Source: Cyclina sinensis (lineage: Eukaryota; Mollusca; Bivalvia; Venerida; Veneridae). Taken from it: a stretch of DNA of 64,000 nt. The notes under the pieces were generated by a model, which had not been told where the DNA came from, did not search any database, and worked only from the letters and a program-made list of their open reading frames with translations. A program made the position numbers and the translations under genes. The stretch is from NCBI GenBank assembly GCA_012932295.1, contig JAAONU010000019.1, positions 22,205,908-22,269,907 on the forward strand. The letters run 5' to 3'. Positions 1 to 12,379 of this stretch are shown piece after piece; within the stretch, counting starts at the first letter, position 1; each line of letters begins with the position of its first letter.

Positions 1-805
1 AATGATGTGTGAAAAGGTGTTTGATTATAAGAGTTGGAACTTATGGAATGCCCATTCCTTCCACAGAGACAATCATGGCTTCATTCAGATTGCTTCGTGT
101 CAAAATTTCTGTAAATTATATACATCTAAATGAGGAGCACATGAGGAGCACATGCATTATAATATGTAATCTTCAATTTGCCACTTCATATGATATTTTG
201 ATATTCTATCAGTAAAATCTTCAGTTGTTGTTGTTGTCGATGATGACGTGATAAAATGGCAAAAATTTCTTTATGTACGTACCATAAAAAAATAATTGAT
301 GTAATATAAATGTATAAATTGAGTGATATAATCACATATTTATAAATAAACGGTAGAAATTGATTGAAAATTTGGAAAGAAGACTTCGATGCCACTTTTA
401 CATGTTAAGGTACAAATTTGTATTCTAATAACGCTAGAAGGCGGCTCGAACAATGACATGTTATTCAAAATGTTATATTTAGCTTAAGTTATAAGAGTAT
501 CTGTTTGCACTTCTTGCCCACAATTATGTGGAAAGAAGGAAGATTACTCCGACTGAAAATAGTATGTACGTATTTAACTCGACTTCCTCGTTTATTTGGC
601 TGTGTCTCAAACATGAAATGTATGAGACATGTACAAGTGTAAGTGGTATAGTAACCTATTGGTATCTGGAACTATTCTTCTTTACCATATTTATACTTTT
701 TTGGTTGAGATTCACTGAGTATGTCTGTATGTATAGGGCAAAGTATGACATATTAGTCTGAGGGAAATACTGCAATCTTGTTCGATACTAAAAGAAATGA
801 TAAAC

Positions 806-3800
806 CTTTTTATCAGAACATTGTCTTCGTCAAGTAATCTTCCTTTTTCATCAAGAAACCTCTCTGGCCAAAATTTCCATGGATGATCCCATATCTCCTC
901 GTTGTGATGAATGTACCAGATGTTACCTAGAACCTGCATAATGTAAAATGATGTTACTTTAAACGTATTAATTTCATATCGTTTGCAAAGTTTTGACAAC
1001 TAACACTAACCCTCTTCTGTGACTGCTCCCTGTGTTCAAACCAGTGCATGTGCCAGTAATGTGGAATACGGAATGTCACCGGAAATTCTGACCCAGATGG
1101 AATTCGAACCAGAGACCTCCTGATCTCGGGAGTCCGGCGTTCGTTTTTTTTTAACACTGTCTTTCAAGATATTAAATTGGTATTTGTTAAAGAATGATGT
1201 TTCCAAGTGTAATAAAATGTAGTCGAAGATGTAAATGACATAAACACCATTGCACTCATTTGATAATCTTAAAATGACACGTGGTAATCATTAAAAATAA
1301 CATATACTTGTAACATATTAAAAACTACATTTCAAAACTCTCAAACAACAACTATCTTAGCTTTTTTACTGGTAATTTTAATATCAATTTTATTTTCATC
1401 TGTGATTGGAGATTTACCTGCGCCTTACAGACAACTTTGAATACTAACTGTACTATTTGCTGCTATGTCAAAGCCTTCGAATTCCACGTGCTTGCGACAT
1501 GTGTGGGGAATAAGGAAAGGCATTGTGGTCAAATACCGCTCCATTTCCATTTCGAACGCCTTAAAGAAGGTGCATTTCTCTCTGTCAGAAACTGTCGGTG
1601 GCTTGTCTCGACCAACCACCCGGTCCAGCTCCATTTGTATCTTGCTCTGGTATTCGGGGTAGTTCAGCAACACCAACATTGCATTTGTCAAGACACCGCA
1701 AGGCAGCACCAAACCTGCATTACATATGACTCTTTTTGATATTACATATTTAACCATACAAACTGTGAGGCGAAAGAGCAACAGGTGCAAACTAGACCCG
1801 TGACTGTCTTGCATAATTATAAATGTGTTGGTACTTTGATTGTTAAAAGAACTGGAAAATTAAACAAATTAACAATTGTTTTGAAATGTCTGTACCTGTG
1901 TTTTACCGTATTTACCAATTTTCCTCAAGTATCGGTCGTTCCAATGTTGCCTAAAATAGCTATTAATAGATACACGCGTGCGTCAAATCAGAAAAAGCTG
2001 CTGAAAATTAGCATTCAGTCATGTATTCTGTCATGTCTTAACTAGACATTAATATACTCATGGGATAAAGAAACGCAGGGTAAACTTTGAAGATGATTAT
2101 AAGTAAGACGTCGAGTCCATGTTAGATTACTCCCCACACAATAATCGATCCACAAACAAACATATCCCTCTCTACAACGCAGCTGTCGGCAAAACGTTTT
2201 CCAAGACGTCGGTATACACGACGTCGACCGTTTGCTCGAAACAGGGTTAACCGGACCTCATCAGTAAACAAGACCCGCCTCCCTCCACTGCCTCAATGAG
2301 AATATGTTTGTGGCATGTGCCGCCACCAAAGCCATACGACGCTGGCGACGAGGGCGGTAAGCGGCAGAACTACGTACGGGTGATGTGCCCGCAGATTCAG
2401 TGGCAGTAAGGTGACAATTGTGCAAATGCGCGAGGCAAATAAACCTGTCCTGACGTTGTAACGTCATGCGCGGACGCCAAGACCTAGGTCTGTCAGCGAC
2501 CCGCCCAGTTTCCCTTATACGTTCTAAAGTGCAAAAATGGACCCCGAAATGTCTGGCAACCTGTATTTGCCTTTGACCTTGAATAATCATCGCAATGGCC
2601 TGACTCCTCTGAACTTCCGCAAACCGTGTCATTGTTAATGCTATCAAAAATTAATCAAAATATCGGAAAAAGGTTTGTGTCTATGAAGACTACCTAGTAG
2701 TATGACGAGCTGAGTAACTCATTGTCACAACACTTCTGTGCACGAGTTTTCGCAATCCCGTTCTGCAACAATCGATACAGGACCACGTGCAGGTGACTCG
2801 ATGGCTGAGTGGTTTGTGCGTTGAACTTCTATGCTAGCGGCCTGGGTTTGATTCCGGGTAGCGACTGAGTAACAGACTGATTTCCGAGGACTGGGTGGTA
2901 ACCTAACAAGGTACTGTTTCCAGCAGTATCGGCCTAGATTGGGGATCGGGGAGATACAATACACGCACCGTGGGCTCTTCTGGAAATAAGTTGTTCCATC
3001 CACACCACTCGGGGACTTTTGCTGTCTACCCACATTAAATATGAAACCTTTACCTTTACGTGCAGTGTAACCTACAGAGTTGCTTGACCGATTTCCATTG
3101 TTTTTGAACAACGCATTCGCAATATATTGCAAATAACTCTACCCTGCGTTTCATTATCCCTTGAGTATATTATTACAGATATGTTAGAAACACAATGTAC
3201 AAGACTGACCTGCGCCGACGGTTTCAAACATCTGAGCGATAATTCTGTCATCAGTGAACACGATATCACTTGAAGCAGCTAGCACAGCTGGCCACTCAAG
3301 GAAATGCAGTTAGTTAGTTCGGCGTTAACTGATTAATAAGTATTTTTAATTATTACCTAGTTATTCTTAGGCTTACTTAATCAACATAATGCTTGAAGAT
3401 TGAATAGCTTATAATATATTAACAACAAATGGCTGTCAGGGTGATAGAGGATATTGTCAACCCGAGAACTGGTATATTACCTCGAAGCTTAGCCGAGGGG
3501 AAATATGCCAGTTCAAGGGTTGGCAATATTCTCTATCACCCCGACAACCATGTGTTATTTATGTTATTATACCGAAAAAAAACTAAGGTGTGCAGTCTTT
3601 GCCTCTAAAACATTAATGAGAAAAAATACAGATCATCACTTCACAATTACATTGATCTTAATCTATGAACGCTCAGTATACAAGTATACTCATATTAGTA
3701 TAATCAAGAAGTTTATTGATAAAAACTAGACAGACAGACAAACATACAGACGACAGACATATTCCTTCATAAGGTAATATATTATAATAATTACAACAAC

Positions 3801-3902
3801 AACAACAACAACAAAATCAAAAATATATTACTATTATTATAACAATATTATTATTATTATTATTGCTATCATCATCATCATCATCATCATCATCATTATC
3901 AA

Positions 3903-3940
<38 letters not shown>

Positions 3941-6900
3941 GATGTAATGTTACAATTATTTTTATTTCGTGCTTATCTAGGTAGTAATTTTTTAGAAGCG
4001 AAAGCTTCTAGAGCTACACACCAGATTTTCTAGTTACAATCAATGACCGCGTTTAATGAGTTTCATTGCAATGTCGATAGAGTTCTTTGATATTGCAGAA
4101 TTCTGTTGATTTTGAAAGCATAAGGTATGATTTCCTTTTTCTGCAAATCAAACTACAAAAATAATGTTATAGTAATTTAGTATTCATCCGCAAAAATCAT
4201 TCATAAGATTTACTACGCATTGACACAATCGTTTGCTAATCGGCGATGCATTCCAAATGCGTGTAATGAGATAACGTAAACACGAAAACGTACACGAACA
4301 ACCAATCACGCTTAATACTTTTTTGTTGTTGTTTTGTTGACAAATCAATCAGATTAACTAAAATATTTGCCTCTAATAAATGTGCTTAAAATATTTTTAA
4401 CATCCCTGCTTTTAGTTTGCATGTTGATTAAATTATCACTGTCAATATATTTATCTGTTTTCCCGAATCTCGACCGAAAAATAAACAACCCTTGCTACAT
4501 TATCAACTGTCCGTATTTATGGCGATAATTCGCGGTTTAAAGAACGGAATATATTGTTTATGCACAAAAAGTATTTGAGGCTTCCATTAAACAAGCTATT
4601 TCTTGATTTTACTCAGAAGTTTCCCGAAACACGTTAGTTTGAACGAAAACATTTAAACAGTACCTATATTCGGATATCGAAATTCGGATAACTGATGGAA
4701 CGTCCGAAAATCGAAAATTCGAATCTTTACTAATATGGCAAACCAAATATTACAATAATTATTCCAATATTCGTTCCAATTCTTACTTTTTGATAAGCTT
4801 TTACCTGTATATAATGTATATAATAATGTATATACTTTAATGCTTTTCTTGAAACACCTTCAGTTGATTATTGATAAGCACAGATCTCCAAATATCTTGG
4901 CTATAAAGAATGTAAGGATTAAAACATTTCAATAAAAACATTTTGGGTTTTATCATGACCATGATTTGCCTTAAATTAATTTCATGCTACATTTCCTGTA
5001 CAAAAGAAATTATTGATACCTTAAAAAGACTTTTTAAAGTATCTGATAGAATAGGACTCTTTATGCAAGTTTATTTCATATAAGGTAGGATGTATGTGTC
5101 ACATGATTAACTTGTCACAAGAGGTTATTCTACATAGTCATTATGTAGGTCTAGGGCAAATCTGAGTAGATTGATAACCAAAATACATCTAGTAAAACAG
5201 CACTGAATGTTTTGAACATGTTCATGGTGTCACGAAATTAGGTTCTGTTAACTTCTGTGTTGTCAGTATGATTGCATTTAAGGCGGCAATATATGTTTGC
5301 AGTGTTATTTTTTTATACATTTCAGGTTAATTATCTACTGATTTCATATCTTAATTATTTGCTCACATGATTTTGTTACTTTTTTATGAACAGTTTACTT
5401 ACACAAAAATATATTTGATTTCTGCGTTTCTCTTGACTTGGATATAAGCTATTGTCAAGTATTTCAGTTTAACAGAGATCACCATGGTATTTCCCCTACT
5501 TTTAGCTCATTTGTTTCGAAGAAAAACTCGAGCTATTATGATCGCTAGATCGTCTTCGTTGTCGTGCAAAAACTTTGATGTAGCCCGTTACTGAAACACT
5601 TAAAGGTTTCACCACAAAATTTGGAATACTTGCTTATAATGAAAAGGTGCAGTTGTAAGACAATGGGCATTATTCTGAAATATATTGTTGGAGTTAAGCC
5701 CCTTTCAACTTAGAATTTTTGTCAAAATTGGTTATTAAGTGGAATGATTTCAAATCTATCAAAAGTATCAATATGAAACTTGAAATATTTGCTTTTTATG
5801 ACAGGGCACAGTTGTAAGACGAGAGTCTTTACTCTGAAAGCTGTTTTTGGAGTTCTGCCCCATTTCAAATTCAAAGTTTTGTTGAAATTGGTAATTGATA
5901 TAGAAAATTTTGAAAACAATCAAAATTATTGTACTCATTCTTGGCATACTTGCTACTGGGGACAAGGCACATCTGTACCACAAGGAACATTACTAATTGA
6001 TCAGTGTTTCTAGAGTTTTCACATGGAAAATAATTAAACTTTTGTATGAATACTAATATCTTGAACATTTACAATCACAACGTTATTCATCTTACGTGGA
6101 GTGCATAACAGTAATTATTGAATAGCACCATAACACTCTTGAAATTAATTTTATTTAGTCGTTGCTCTTAACATACAATAACCATAGGGTTTCCTGTCAC
6201 ATCTGTACGTCACAACTCAGAAAAACTTAAGGATTGAGTATATACTTTATAAAATGGTCACACTTATTTGACCTAAGCTCATTTTTGGATTATCTCCATT
6301 ACTTTTATGTTGAAATTATCCTTTTCTAGAACATGTATAAAAAGTAATTGAAGAAACTGATATGATTCTAATCACATGGGTGCAGTGACAAAGAACAATC
6401 TTTTCACATTTTAACTTTCGCTAATCTCAGTGCTTTGATATATATATAGTACATTTAGCTGTGTTTTTACCTATCAAACTTTTAACGGTTTTCAGAGCTT
6501 TTCGCTTTAGACATGGGATTTTTTATTGAATAAAGATTTTTTATAAACTGTTTAAATTAATTAGTATTTTTGGATAATGATAAATGGATACTTGGGCATT
6601 TTTGCTTTTTTGACAGTGACGGAATACAGAGTTATTTAAGAGTTGTGTTCCCTACGGTAATAAGAAATATTCCCCGAGGAATGATTCCCAGAGGGTGATA
6701 TTCGATCAGAAAACATTATAGGCCTATGGGAACTGATATATTGAGGTATAATAATAATATCTAAATTATTCAGTAGCTCACAGTACCTTTAAGTCATAGA
6801 AAAATCTTTGTGCCAGTTTTGCGTAGTTATTCTCCGCCTGTCTGAAGTGCATGCCGTACTTTCCGGGAAGAAACCGTAAAAATGGAAAATGCGTCATGAC

Positions 6901-9371
6901 ACTGTTCACATGCGAACTCATGAAGAAATTTGCCCCTCTAAAGGCTTTCCAGAAGAGGTTACTTTCGGGGTCGTCATCAGAAAACGGTTTTCCATTCAAC
7001 TTGAATCAGAAAAAAACGCAGTAATAAAAACTGAAGTATTACATAAAATTATAGTTTTGACTGATAATTTGCTTGGCAGTGAAATATTTATGTATAAATA
7101 GTTGCTATGATAATTCATTGTATGATAAATAAGTTAAGCGGTGGTCTCCCTTAGTGGTGTGCCTCTTTTAAATGCGTCAGCTTTATCCTATAAATAACCT
7201 GAAAATATGACTCTACAACGATATATATGTTGTCTTTCTGAAAATGGCCGTTGCTCAACGTTACAAGCGATTAATTCATCCAGATTAAATTGTAATCAGA
7301 ATTACCAAAAGACTCGTTAAGAATTGTATTTTTGGACGAAACCCAGCATGTTCAGAAAACATTTGCAGCTAAACCACATTAATAAATTTAGTAACTGATC
7401 TAGTTTAAGATAATTTCGTCTTGTTTACGTATATATGAATGCTTAGCTGATAATCTTTCAACCTTCACTGTCCTATATTCAAATGACGAAGTTCACGTTT
7501 GTCGGTTCAATAAAGAATTCAAAGTTCTGAAATCATATTCATGGGTATGTGAATCACGAATCTTACCACAACTGCGACATTCGACATATTACGTAAGCTT
7601 CATTTAAATGAGGAAAAGAAACTCCCACAACTTAAGGAACTAGCGATAAGGATAGAAATGGCTTTATGGGTTGTTTCCCTTTACGCGACGTATTTATCGA
7701 TGAGACAGATATTAAATATTTAAAAGACACTTTCAGATCATTGAAGGTAAAAGTGAAACACACTCAATGGATTTTCATTCCAGCAAAAAAATAATTTAGT
7801 CGTAAATGACTTTATTCTTTTCCTCTGATACATCTTAAAAAGACAAAATCAGTATTTTTTTATTTAAATTCGTTTAATAATTCTTCATTATTTTATTTGA
7901 TTCTTCTTTTCAATCGCTCGTTCGTTGACTTGATCTTATTCGACAATTTTTATTAAAGTTTTCAGAAGGTTTTTAATTATATTTTAAAGCAAATGACTTC
8001 TTAAATGACCAAAAAATAGAACTTCAGTAGCTATTTCAGTTACTTGAACGTTCCTTTTTATGCGCCATTCAGTAAGCTGTCCAATTATCACAATACCCAC
8101 TAGACCCCTAAAACCCCTTGTTAATTCAAATTATCAGTTGGCAACCAAATTGAGACAAATGAAATTTTACTCTACGAAATTTTCCTTCAAGACAAAATTG
8201 ATAATTTAACAAAAAAATTGAATCCTAGTTGGTTTTATATTTTACCTTCAGTTTAGTACATAGCTATCTAGGAACATATTTTTTCCATAATTGTTTATAC
8301 AATGTATAGTGATTGACAATTACTGATTTCAAACCAAAAAGAAGTGAAAGTATATTCTTATAGGAAATCAACTTTAAATCAACTTGGTAGTGAAAAAAGA
8401 TTCGTGTTTATAAAGTTTAAAACGATATATGCTTTCTTAGTGATTTTCCTTTTTTTAAAGCGTCAATATTATAGCTTCAAATGTCTTTAGAAAATGACAG
8501 TATGATTAATATCCGTTGTGTAAGTTAAAAAAATTCATCCAGATTTGATAAAAAGTCAGCATGCTGTTTTATCTCGTTATTCTATTTACTTAAATGCTTA
8601 AAGATAATTTACTTAAATGCTTGAAGACAATTTACTTAAATGCTTAAAGATAATTTAGCCTTATTTACGTATATAATATATATATACTTATCTTTCAACC
8701 TTTAGTGTAATATATGCGTTTGTGTCTTATATTCAGACTGAAAAGAAATGCATACTTGCCTTTCAAGTCCTGAATGGATAAATGTCAATCATAAATCTTA
8801 CCAAAACAGCCATGATATTCGACACTGATCGGTCAAAAACATCAACACAATCAAACTTCATATCTGGTGATGTCTCAATTCTTTTAACTAAGTGTTTCAT
8901 CTCGACGAAAATTTTCTGTTCAAAGTCTTTGCTCTTTGCACAACACCCAAACCTCTCCATGGCCTCCCTGAACTGTTTACACGCTGCATCATGAAAGGTA
9001 CTGGAGCCGTCAATAATGAAACCAATAGCCTGATTTCCACGTCGAAAGTACTGTCCGTAAAATAGGTCAAGCCGGTCATTGAAGTACTGCTGGTAACGTT
9101 CATCAGTAAACGCTTTCCTGATTAAATCTAAATCATTTAAGACAACTATGTTGTCAAATATTACATTAAATCGCAAAATCTTTCCAAATTTCTTTGCATA
9201 GTCATATAACTTTAAATGAATGTTGTCATCTGTGATCTCGAAAACCGATCCGAGAACAGGTAAACCCGCGGGTCCTAGAATAAGTTTGCCCTTAACTGAT
9301 GACCATCTTCCTAAAAACATGTATAGACAAACAATTCCTATCAAAATTAAGCCCAATACCGCAGCAATCAT
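806..9371 (-). CDS. CYP2-clan cytochrome P450, copy 1 (3' exon outside window, exon 3 damaged)
   Basis: Heme-thiolate P450 related to the second copy at 19568-26203. Exons read on the minus strand: 8802-9371 (start codon, 190 codons), 6787-6999 (71 codons), about 3210-3294 (damaged exon 3), 1449-1714 and 806-933. All but exon 3 have the same length and phase as the second copy. Seen: an N-terminal hydrophobic anchor (residues 2-22), a GPAGLPVLG hinge, the ExxR motif as EMER, and WPERFL. The sixth exon with the heme cysteine would lie about 100-330 bp left of base 1, judged from the paralogue's spacing. In exon 3 homology to the other copy stops at about 3282. An AG before TGGCCA at 3294 after a pyrimidine-rich stretch would keep the frame but remove 18 residues. 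It may be a working variant or an early pseudogene. Substrate unknown; P450s of this clan act at the ER membrane. Confidence 0.8.
1005..1143 (-). repeat. 5'-truncated tRNA-derived SINE, intron 4 of P450 copy 1
   Basis: On the minus strand the sequence holds a tRNA-like B box, GGTTCGAATTCC, after ACTCCCGAGATCAGG, followed by a non-tRNA body. No A box is seen. The same insertion sits at the orthologous place in copy 2 (20,999-21,140), so it was present before the duplication. Confidence 0.6.
2095..2647 (-). pseudogene. Tc1-like transposase remnant
   Basis: Opens at 2647 with a helix-turn-helix stretch (VARHFGVHFCTLERI) and the RETGRVADRPRSWRPR segment typical of the Tc1 DNA-binding domain. It then runs through frameshifted sequence, and from about 2280 a second frame reads VLFTDEVRLTLFRANGRRR then VYRRLGKRFADSCVVE. 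This is the conserved block around the second catalytic aspartate of the DDE domain. The segment carrying the first aspartate is shrunken, the last acidic residue is missing, and frame changes occur near 2300-2400. The element cannot encode an active enzyme. Confidence 0.85.
2785..3067 (+). repeat. tRNA-derived SINE nested in the Tc1-like element
   Basis: Target-site duplication ACGTGCAG(G)TG at 2785-2795 and 3058-3067. The head is tRNA-like: A box GGCTGAGTGG (near 2804) and B box GGTTTGATTCC (near 2847). It is followed by an unrelated body of about 190 bp ending in a short ACCTTTACCTTTACG tail. Orientation is plus, opposite to the host transposon. Confidence 0.8.
3420..3560. repeat. Foldback (hairpin) element, about 140 bp
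   Basis: Two arms of about 55-60 bp are inverted copies: GGGTGATAGAGGATATTGTC (near 3438) pairs with the reverse complement of GCAATATTCTCTATCACCCC (near 3524). The arms meet in a small CCTCG...CGAGG stem with AAGCTT in the loop. It lies in intron 2 of P450 copy 1, in the stretch absent from copy 2. No coding capacity; probably a MITE. Confidence 0.75.
3785..3945. repeat. Compound trinucleotide microsatellite (CAA, ATT, ATC)
   Basis: Runs of (CAA)n near 3800, (ATT)n near 3850, (ATC)n near 3872-3895 and a long (ATT)n to 3938. Confidence 0.95.
3946..6735. other. Intron 2 of P450 copy 1, copy-specific insertion, no gene seen
   Basis: About 2.8 kb of AT-rich sequence with no counterpart in the 650-bp intron of copy 2. 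Open frames are short and unconvincing. The segment near 5,500-6,500 (starting TTAGCTCATTTGTTTCGAA, with spaced variants of AATACTTGC) resembles a degraded interspersed repeat. Homology to copy 2 resumes near 6,735. Confidence 0.5.
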
Positions 9372-9447
9372 TTTAACTCCTTCTCAGTTTAAAATCGTCG
9401 TAAATCAATGTGCACCTGTCTGCTGTAAATGTTCAATGTAACGGCCG

Positions 9448-9457
9448 ATTATATAAT
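9448..9457 (-). promoter_or_regulatory. Possible TATA-like element upstream of P450 copy 1
   Basis: Minus-strand ATTATATAAT lies about 80 bp upstream of the start codon at 9371. No equivalent is obvious at the same place in copy 2, and the region is AT-rich, so this is weak. Confidence 0.2.
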
Positions 9458-10854
9458 GAAAAGGTTTGCAAAAGATTATATCGAAGGGCTCATTTTGCTC
9501 GCCGGATACAAGATTTTATATTTTTGTTGTAAATGTTTTTGCATTTACTGGTAAAGGTGAACTCGAAAGAAAATTATCGAGCTTATCTTTAATTAAGGTT
9601 TAATACCAAATGTTTATCATACATTTTCGAAGTAAACAGAATCAAGCACTGCATGTGATTACAGCCATATAAACATCATCACACACTCAAATACAAAAAC
9701 ATGTATTGGTTATTGCTTATTACAATATTTCCCTCGCCCTCATGCCAACTGAAAAAAAAACAACAGTATAGAATTAAAGTGATAACATGGCCGCCTTAAG
9801 ACTATCTGGGAACCGAAGAAAGAACAAATAATCCTACGTATATCTTATCATACATGCCATTTCGTCAAAGTTGATATCTCAAATGTCACGAAAATGTGTC
9901 AAAAAAAAAGGTTTTTATTAGCTCTGAACCTTTCGCTCAGTTCCATCTTGTCGGAAGTCTAAAATCTTGTGAAAGAAAAAAAAATGAGTCACTCACTTTT
10001 ACTACCACTGTTTCTTATTACAAAAATCATTTAATGAAGTTTCATGAAAATCCGTAAAAATGTTTATTCTTTAAGTAGAGATAAAGGTACTACTTTATAC
10101 CTGTATTCACTGTAATTTGTACAGGTGATCTGAATTCAATGAAACACGTTTTTCAAGGCCAATGTTGAGCTATAGTTTAAGCTATTTACGAGATACGTTT
10201 ATCTTATTGTAGCCTTTAGGCTGTATTTCGTGAACATGTCCGACCAGGTTGTTTACAGGTAAACATATATTTCAAACCTATAAGATATGCTGAATCAAAA
10301 CGTGGTGTGCGTTGAATATATTTAACATGCAGTTACTTAAGCTTACAGGGGTCTATTCAATGCAATAATATAACTTCAGATTTATAAAAAAAGGTTTATT
10401 TGAGACTCCGCTACGAAAATAAGGCTATGCATTTCATGAAAGAGAGGTTCTTATCTTAAACTATCACGGTACTTGTTTTACCTTAATCCGGGAAATGTAA
10501 GCTTAGAGCGAATTACTGAATAACTGAGAAATAAAAATGAAGTTCCATAGTGATTTATGAGTCTTGAAACTTAACTGTTTATGTCCGTATAGTCTCATGT
10601 CCGTCCTTGTTTATCAACTTAATTGATGCTTAAAGACTACAACACCTGTATTAATCTTCGAAGATGACTGAGTGACTATCCACCGTAGTATTGAAACGAA
10701 ATAGCAATATATTCACGTTCTTCTGTGTGCAAAATAAAATTAATGTCTTTAGTCTGAAAACAGAAGCAGGTTTCCAAACACAGTTTCATTAGTAACACTA
10801 ACCATATTAATTTGATTTAATTAATTTAGTTGTTCATATTCTTGGCGGGGTACA

Positions 10855-11270
10855 CTACATTCAGTGTAGGATGTTCACTTACCCTTATGTGGTTTCAGTG
10901 TACGATGGTTGCCTAGGTTAAATTGGTTTCAGTGTAGGATGGTTACTTAACTTTAATTGGATTCAGTGCAGGATGGTAACTTTAATTTAAGCTATTTCAG
11001 TGTACATTGGTTACTTAAAACTAACTTAAGTAAAGGACGATTACCTAAGTTAGATAGTTTCAGTGAAGTACTTATGTTGAGACGTTTCAGTGTAGGATGA
11101 TTACCTGTGATTAAGTAGCTTCAGTGTAGGATTATTACCCAGTTGTAAATAGTTTCAGTGTAGGATGGTTACCTAAGTTAAAGTAGTTCCGTGTATGATG
11201 AATATCTATGTTTAAGTAGTTCCAGTAAATGTTAAATACTTAAATAAGTAGTTTCAGTGTAGAATGATTA
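10855..11270. repeat. Minisatellite, unit about 37 bp, about 11 degenerate copies
   Basis: Core TTTCAGTGTAGGATGGTTAC recurs with drift from 10,860 to 11,262, separated by AAGTTAAGTAG-like spacers. It begins just outside the right end of duplication unit 1. Confidence 0.9.
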
Positions 11271-11274
11271 ACAT

Positions 11275-11665
11275 TACCCCTCAATTGTTACCCCCTCCCC
11301 CAAATTTTGTTTCTATATATAGATATTTGGCTCCCCGCCCCACCAGCCCCACTCCCCAATCAGACCCCCTCCCCCCTTTTTTTCTTGCAAGAGAAACCCA
11401 AAACCACCTCCCTAGCCTAAAACTTAACTATTTATTTACATGGGATGGGTAGGTACTTTCCCCCTCCCCCTGCACTGGACCTCCCCCACCCCACCCACCC
11501 CCCGTTACCCCCCCCCCCCTCCCACCCCCACTGATTTTCTTAGTATTATTTTAATAGGTAGGTACTTGACTCCCCCTCCCCACCAGACCGTCCCCATCAG
11601 GCACACCCCACCCACCCCTCCAAACAAAACTTTTTATTGCATGAGTAGCCCACACCATCCCCCTA
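11275..11665. repeat. C-rich degenerate minisatellite, about 115-130 bp period
   Basis: Three blocks start with AGATATTTGGCT, GTAGGTACTTTC and GTAGGTACTTGAC (near 11,322, 11,449, 11,558), each followed by long C-rich runs. The minus strand is strongly G-tracted. The open frames here are by-products of low complexity. Confidence 0.75.
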
Positions 11666-12035
11666 GTAATAGGGCAAGTTTGAAATGTGGAGTTGTCGTT
11701 CAATTAACATTATAAACTTTAGCACGCGTCAGGACTACTGATTTTCCAATAAAAATGCAAATTTTCAAGACTTTTTGACCACTCTTGCCTAAAACACAAC
11801 AAAAAGTATCTAACCAATTAACACGCTACGGCGCACTTTGAACGTCATTACAGCGTCGCGCTTTTGAAAGTCATTCCTTCTCAAAGTATTTGCCAAAGTG
11901 ACTCATGCATTACCTATGTCGTTTTATCCATTTTTCTATATATTTCATTAAAAAAACTTACTGCAGGACTTGATTATCGATTTAAATTCTGTTGTCAGTT
12001 TTTGTAGATCTGTAAATCTTCTGTCACGTCTTTAG

Positions 12036-12110
12036 CTAAGGGGAAAATGAAAACTCAACTGGAGCAAGGTCTAGCGAGTAGGGTGCATGTCTCAATCGTT
12101 TATATCCTAG
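12036..12110 (-). pseudogene. mariner-type transposase C-terminal relic
   Basis: Minus-strand RLRHAPYSLDLAPVEFSFSP matches the pattern HPPYSPDLAP(S/C)DF.LFP that carries the third catalytic aspartate of mariner transposases; here the final D is E. The sequence then stops. No upstream transposase domain is recognisable. Confidence 0.5.
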
Positions 12111-12379
12111 GAAGTTTATAGTCAGTAAACTGTCCACGATTTGCCGGAACATTGTCTTGATGGTGTAATATGTTTTCGATGTGTATATTGTTCTATATGG
12201 ACTCATATCCACTTGAACACAAAACTTGATAACACTCAGAAGATCCGTTACCAACTTAACGTCAATCATTTTTCCTCCTTTTTTTTGCTGCTTTGTCCAA
12301 CTACCGGACTTATAACTACTTGGATACGACAAAATAACGGCAAACTTTGTAATAACGTCAACAGGTATTCAAAATGACG

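Larger units (their letters stand above)
2050..3172 (-). mobile_element. Tc1-like DNA transposon, decayed, with 32-bp terminal inverted repeats
   Basis: Terminal inverted repeats 2050-2081 and 3141-3172 are near identical (shared core GAAACGCAGGGT; mirror TAATATACTCA). The insert is absent from the same intron of P450 copy 2, which runs straight from the TCATGTCT block to the GACTGACC donor side. Inside is a minus-strand Tc1-family transposase remnant and a SINE inserted later. At 1.12 kb including the SINE it is shorter than an intact Tc1-like element plus SINE, so part of the transposase is deleted. Confidence 0.85.
1..10830. repeat. Segmental duplication, unit 1 (P450 copy 1 with flanks)
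   Basis: Exons, introns and about 1.3 kb of 5' flank align in the same order and orientation with the unit at about 19,500-27,530. Examples: the intergenic stretch near 400 (GCTAGAAGGCGGC) matches 20330, and the far 5' flank near 10750 (AGTCTGAAAACAGA) matches 27450. The units differ by insertions: a Tc1-like element in intron 3 and about 3 kb in intron 2 of this unit. The left boundary is outside the window. Confidence 0.85.

Noticed and set aside
11264..11715. Proline-rich protein frames
   Set aside because: Frames follow from C-rich low-complexity sequence; no start context or conserved domain.
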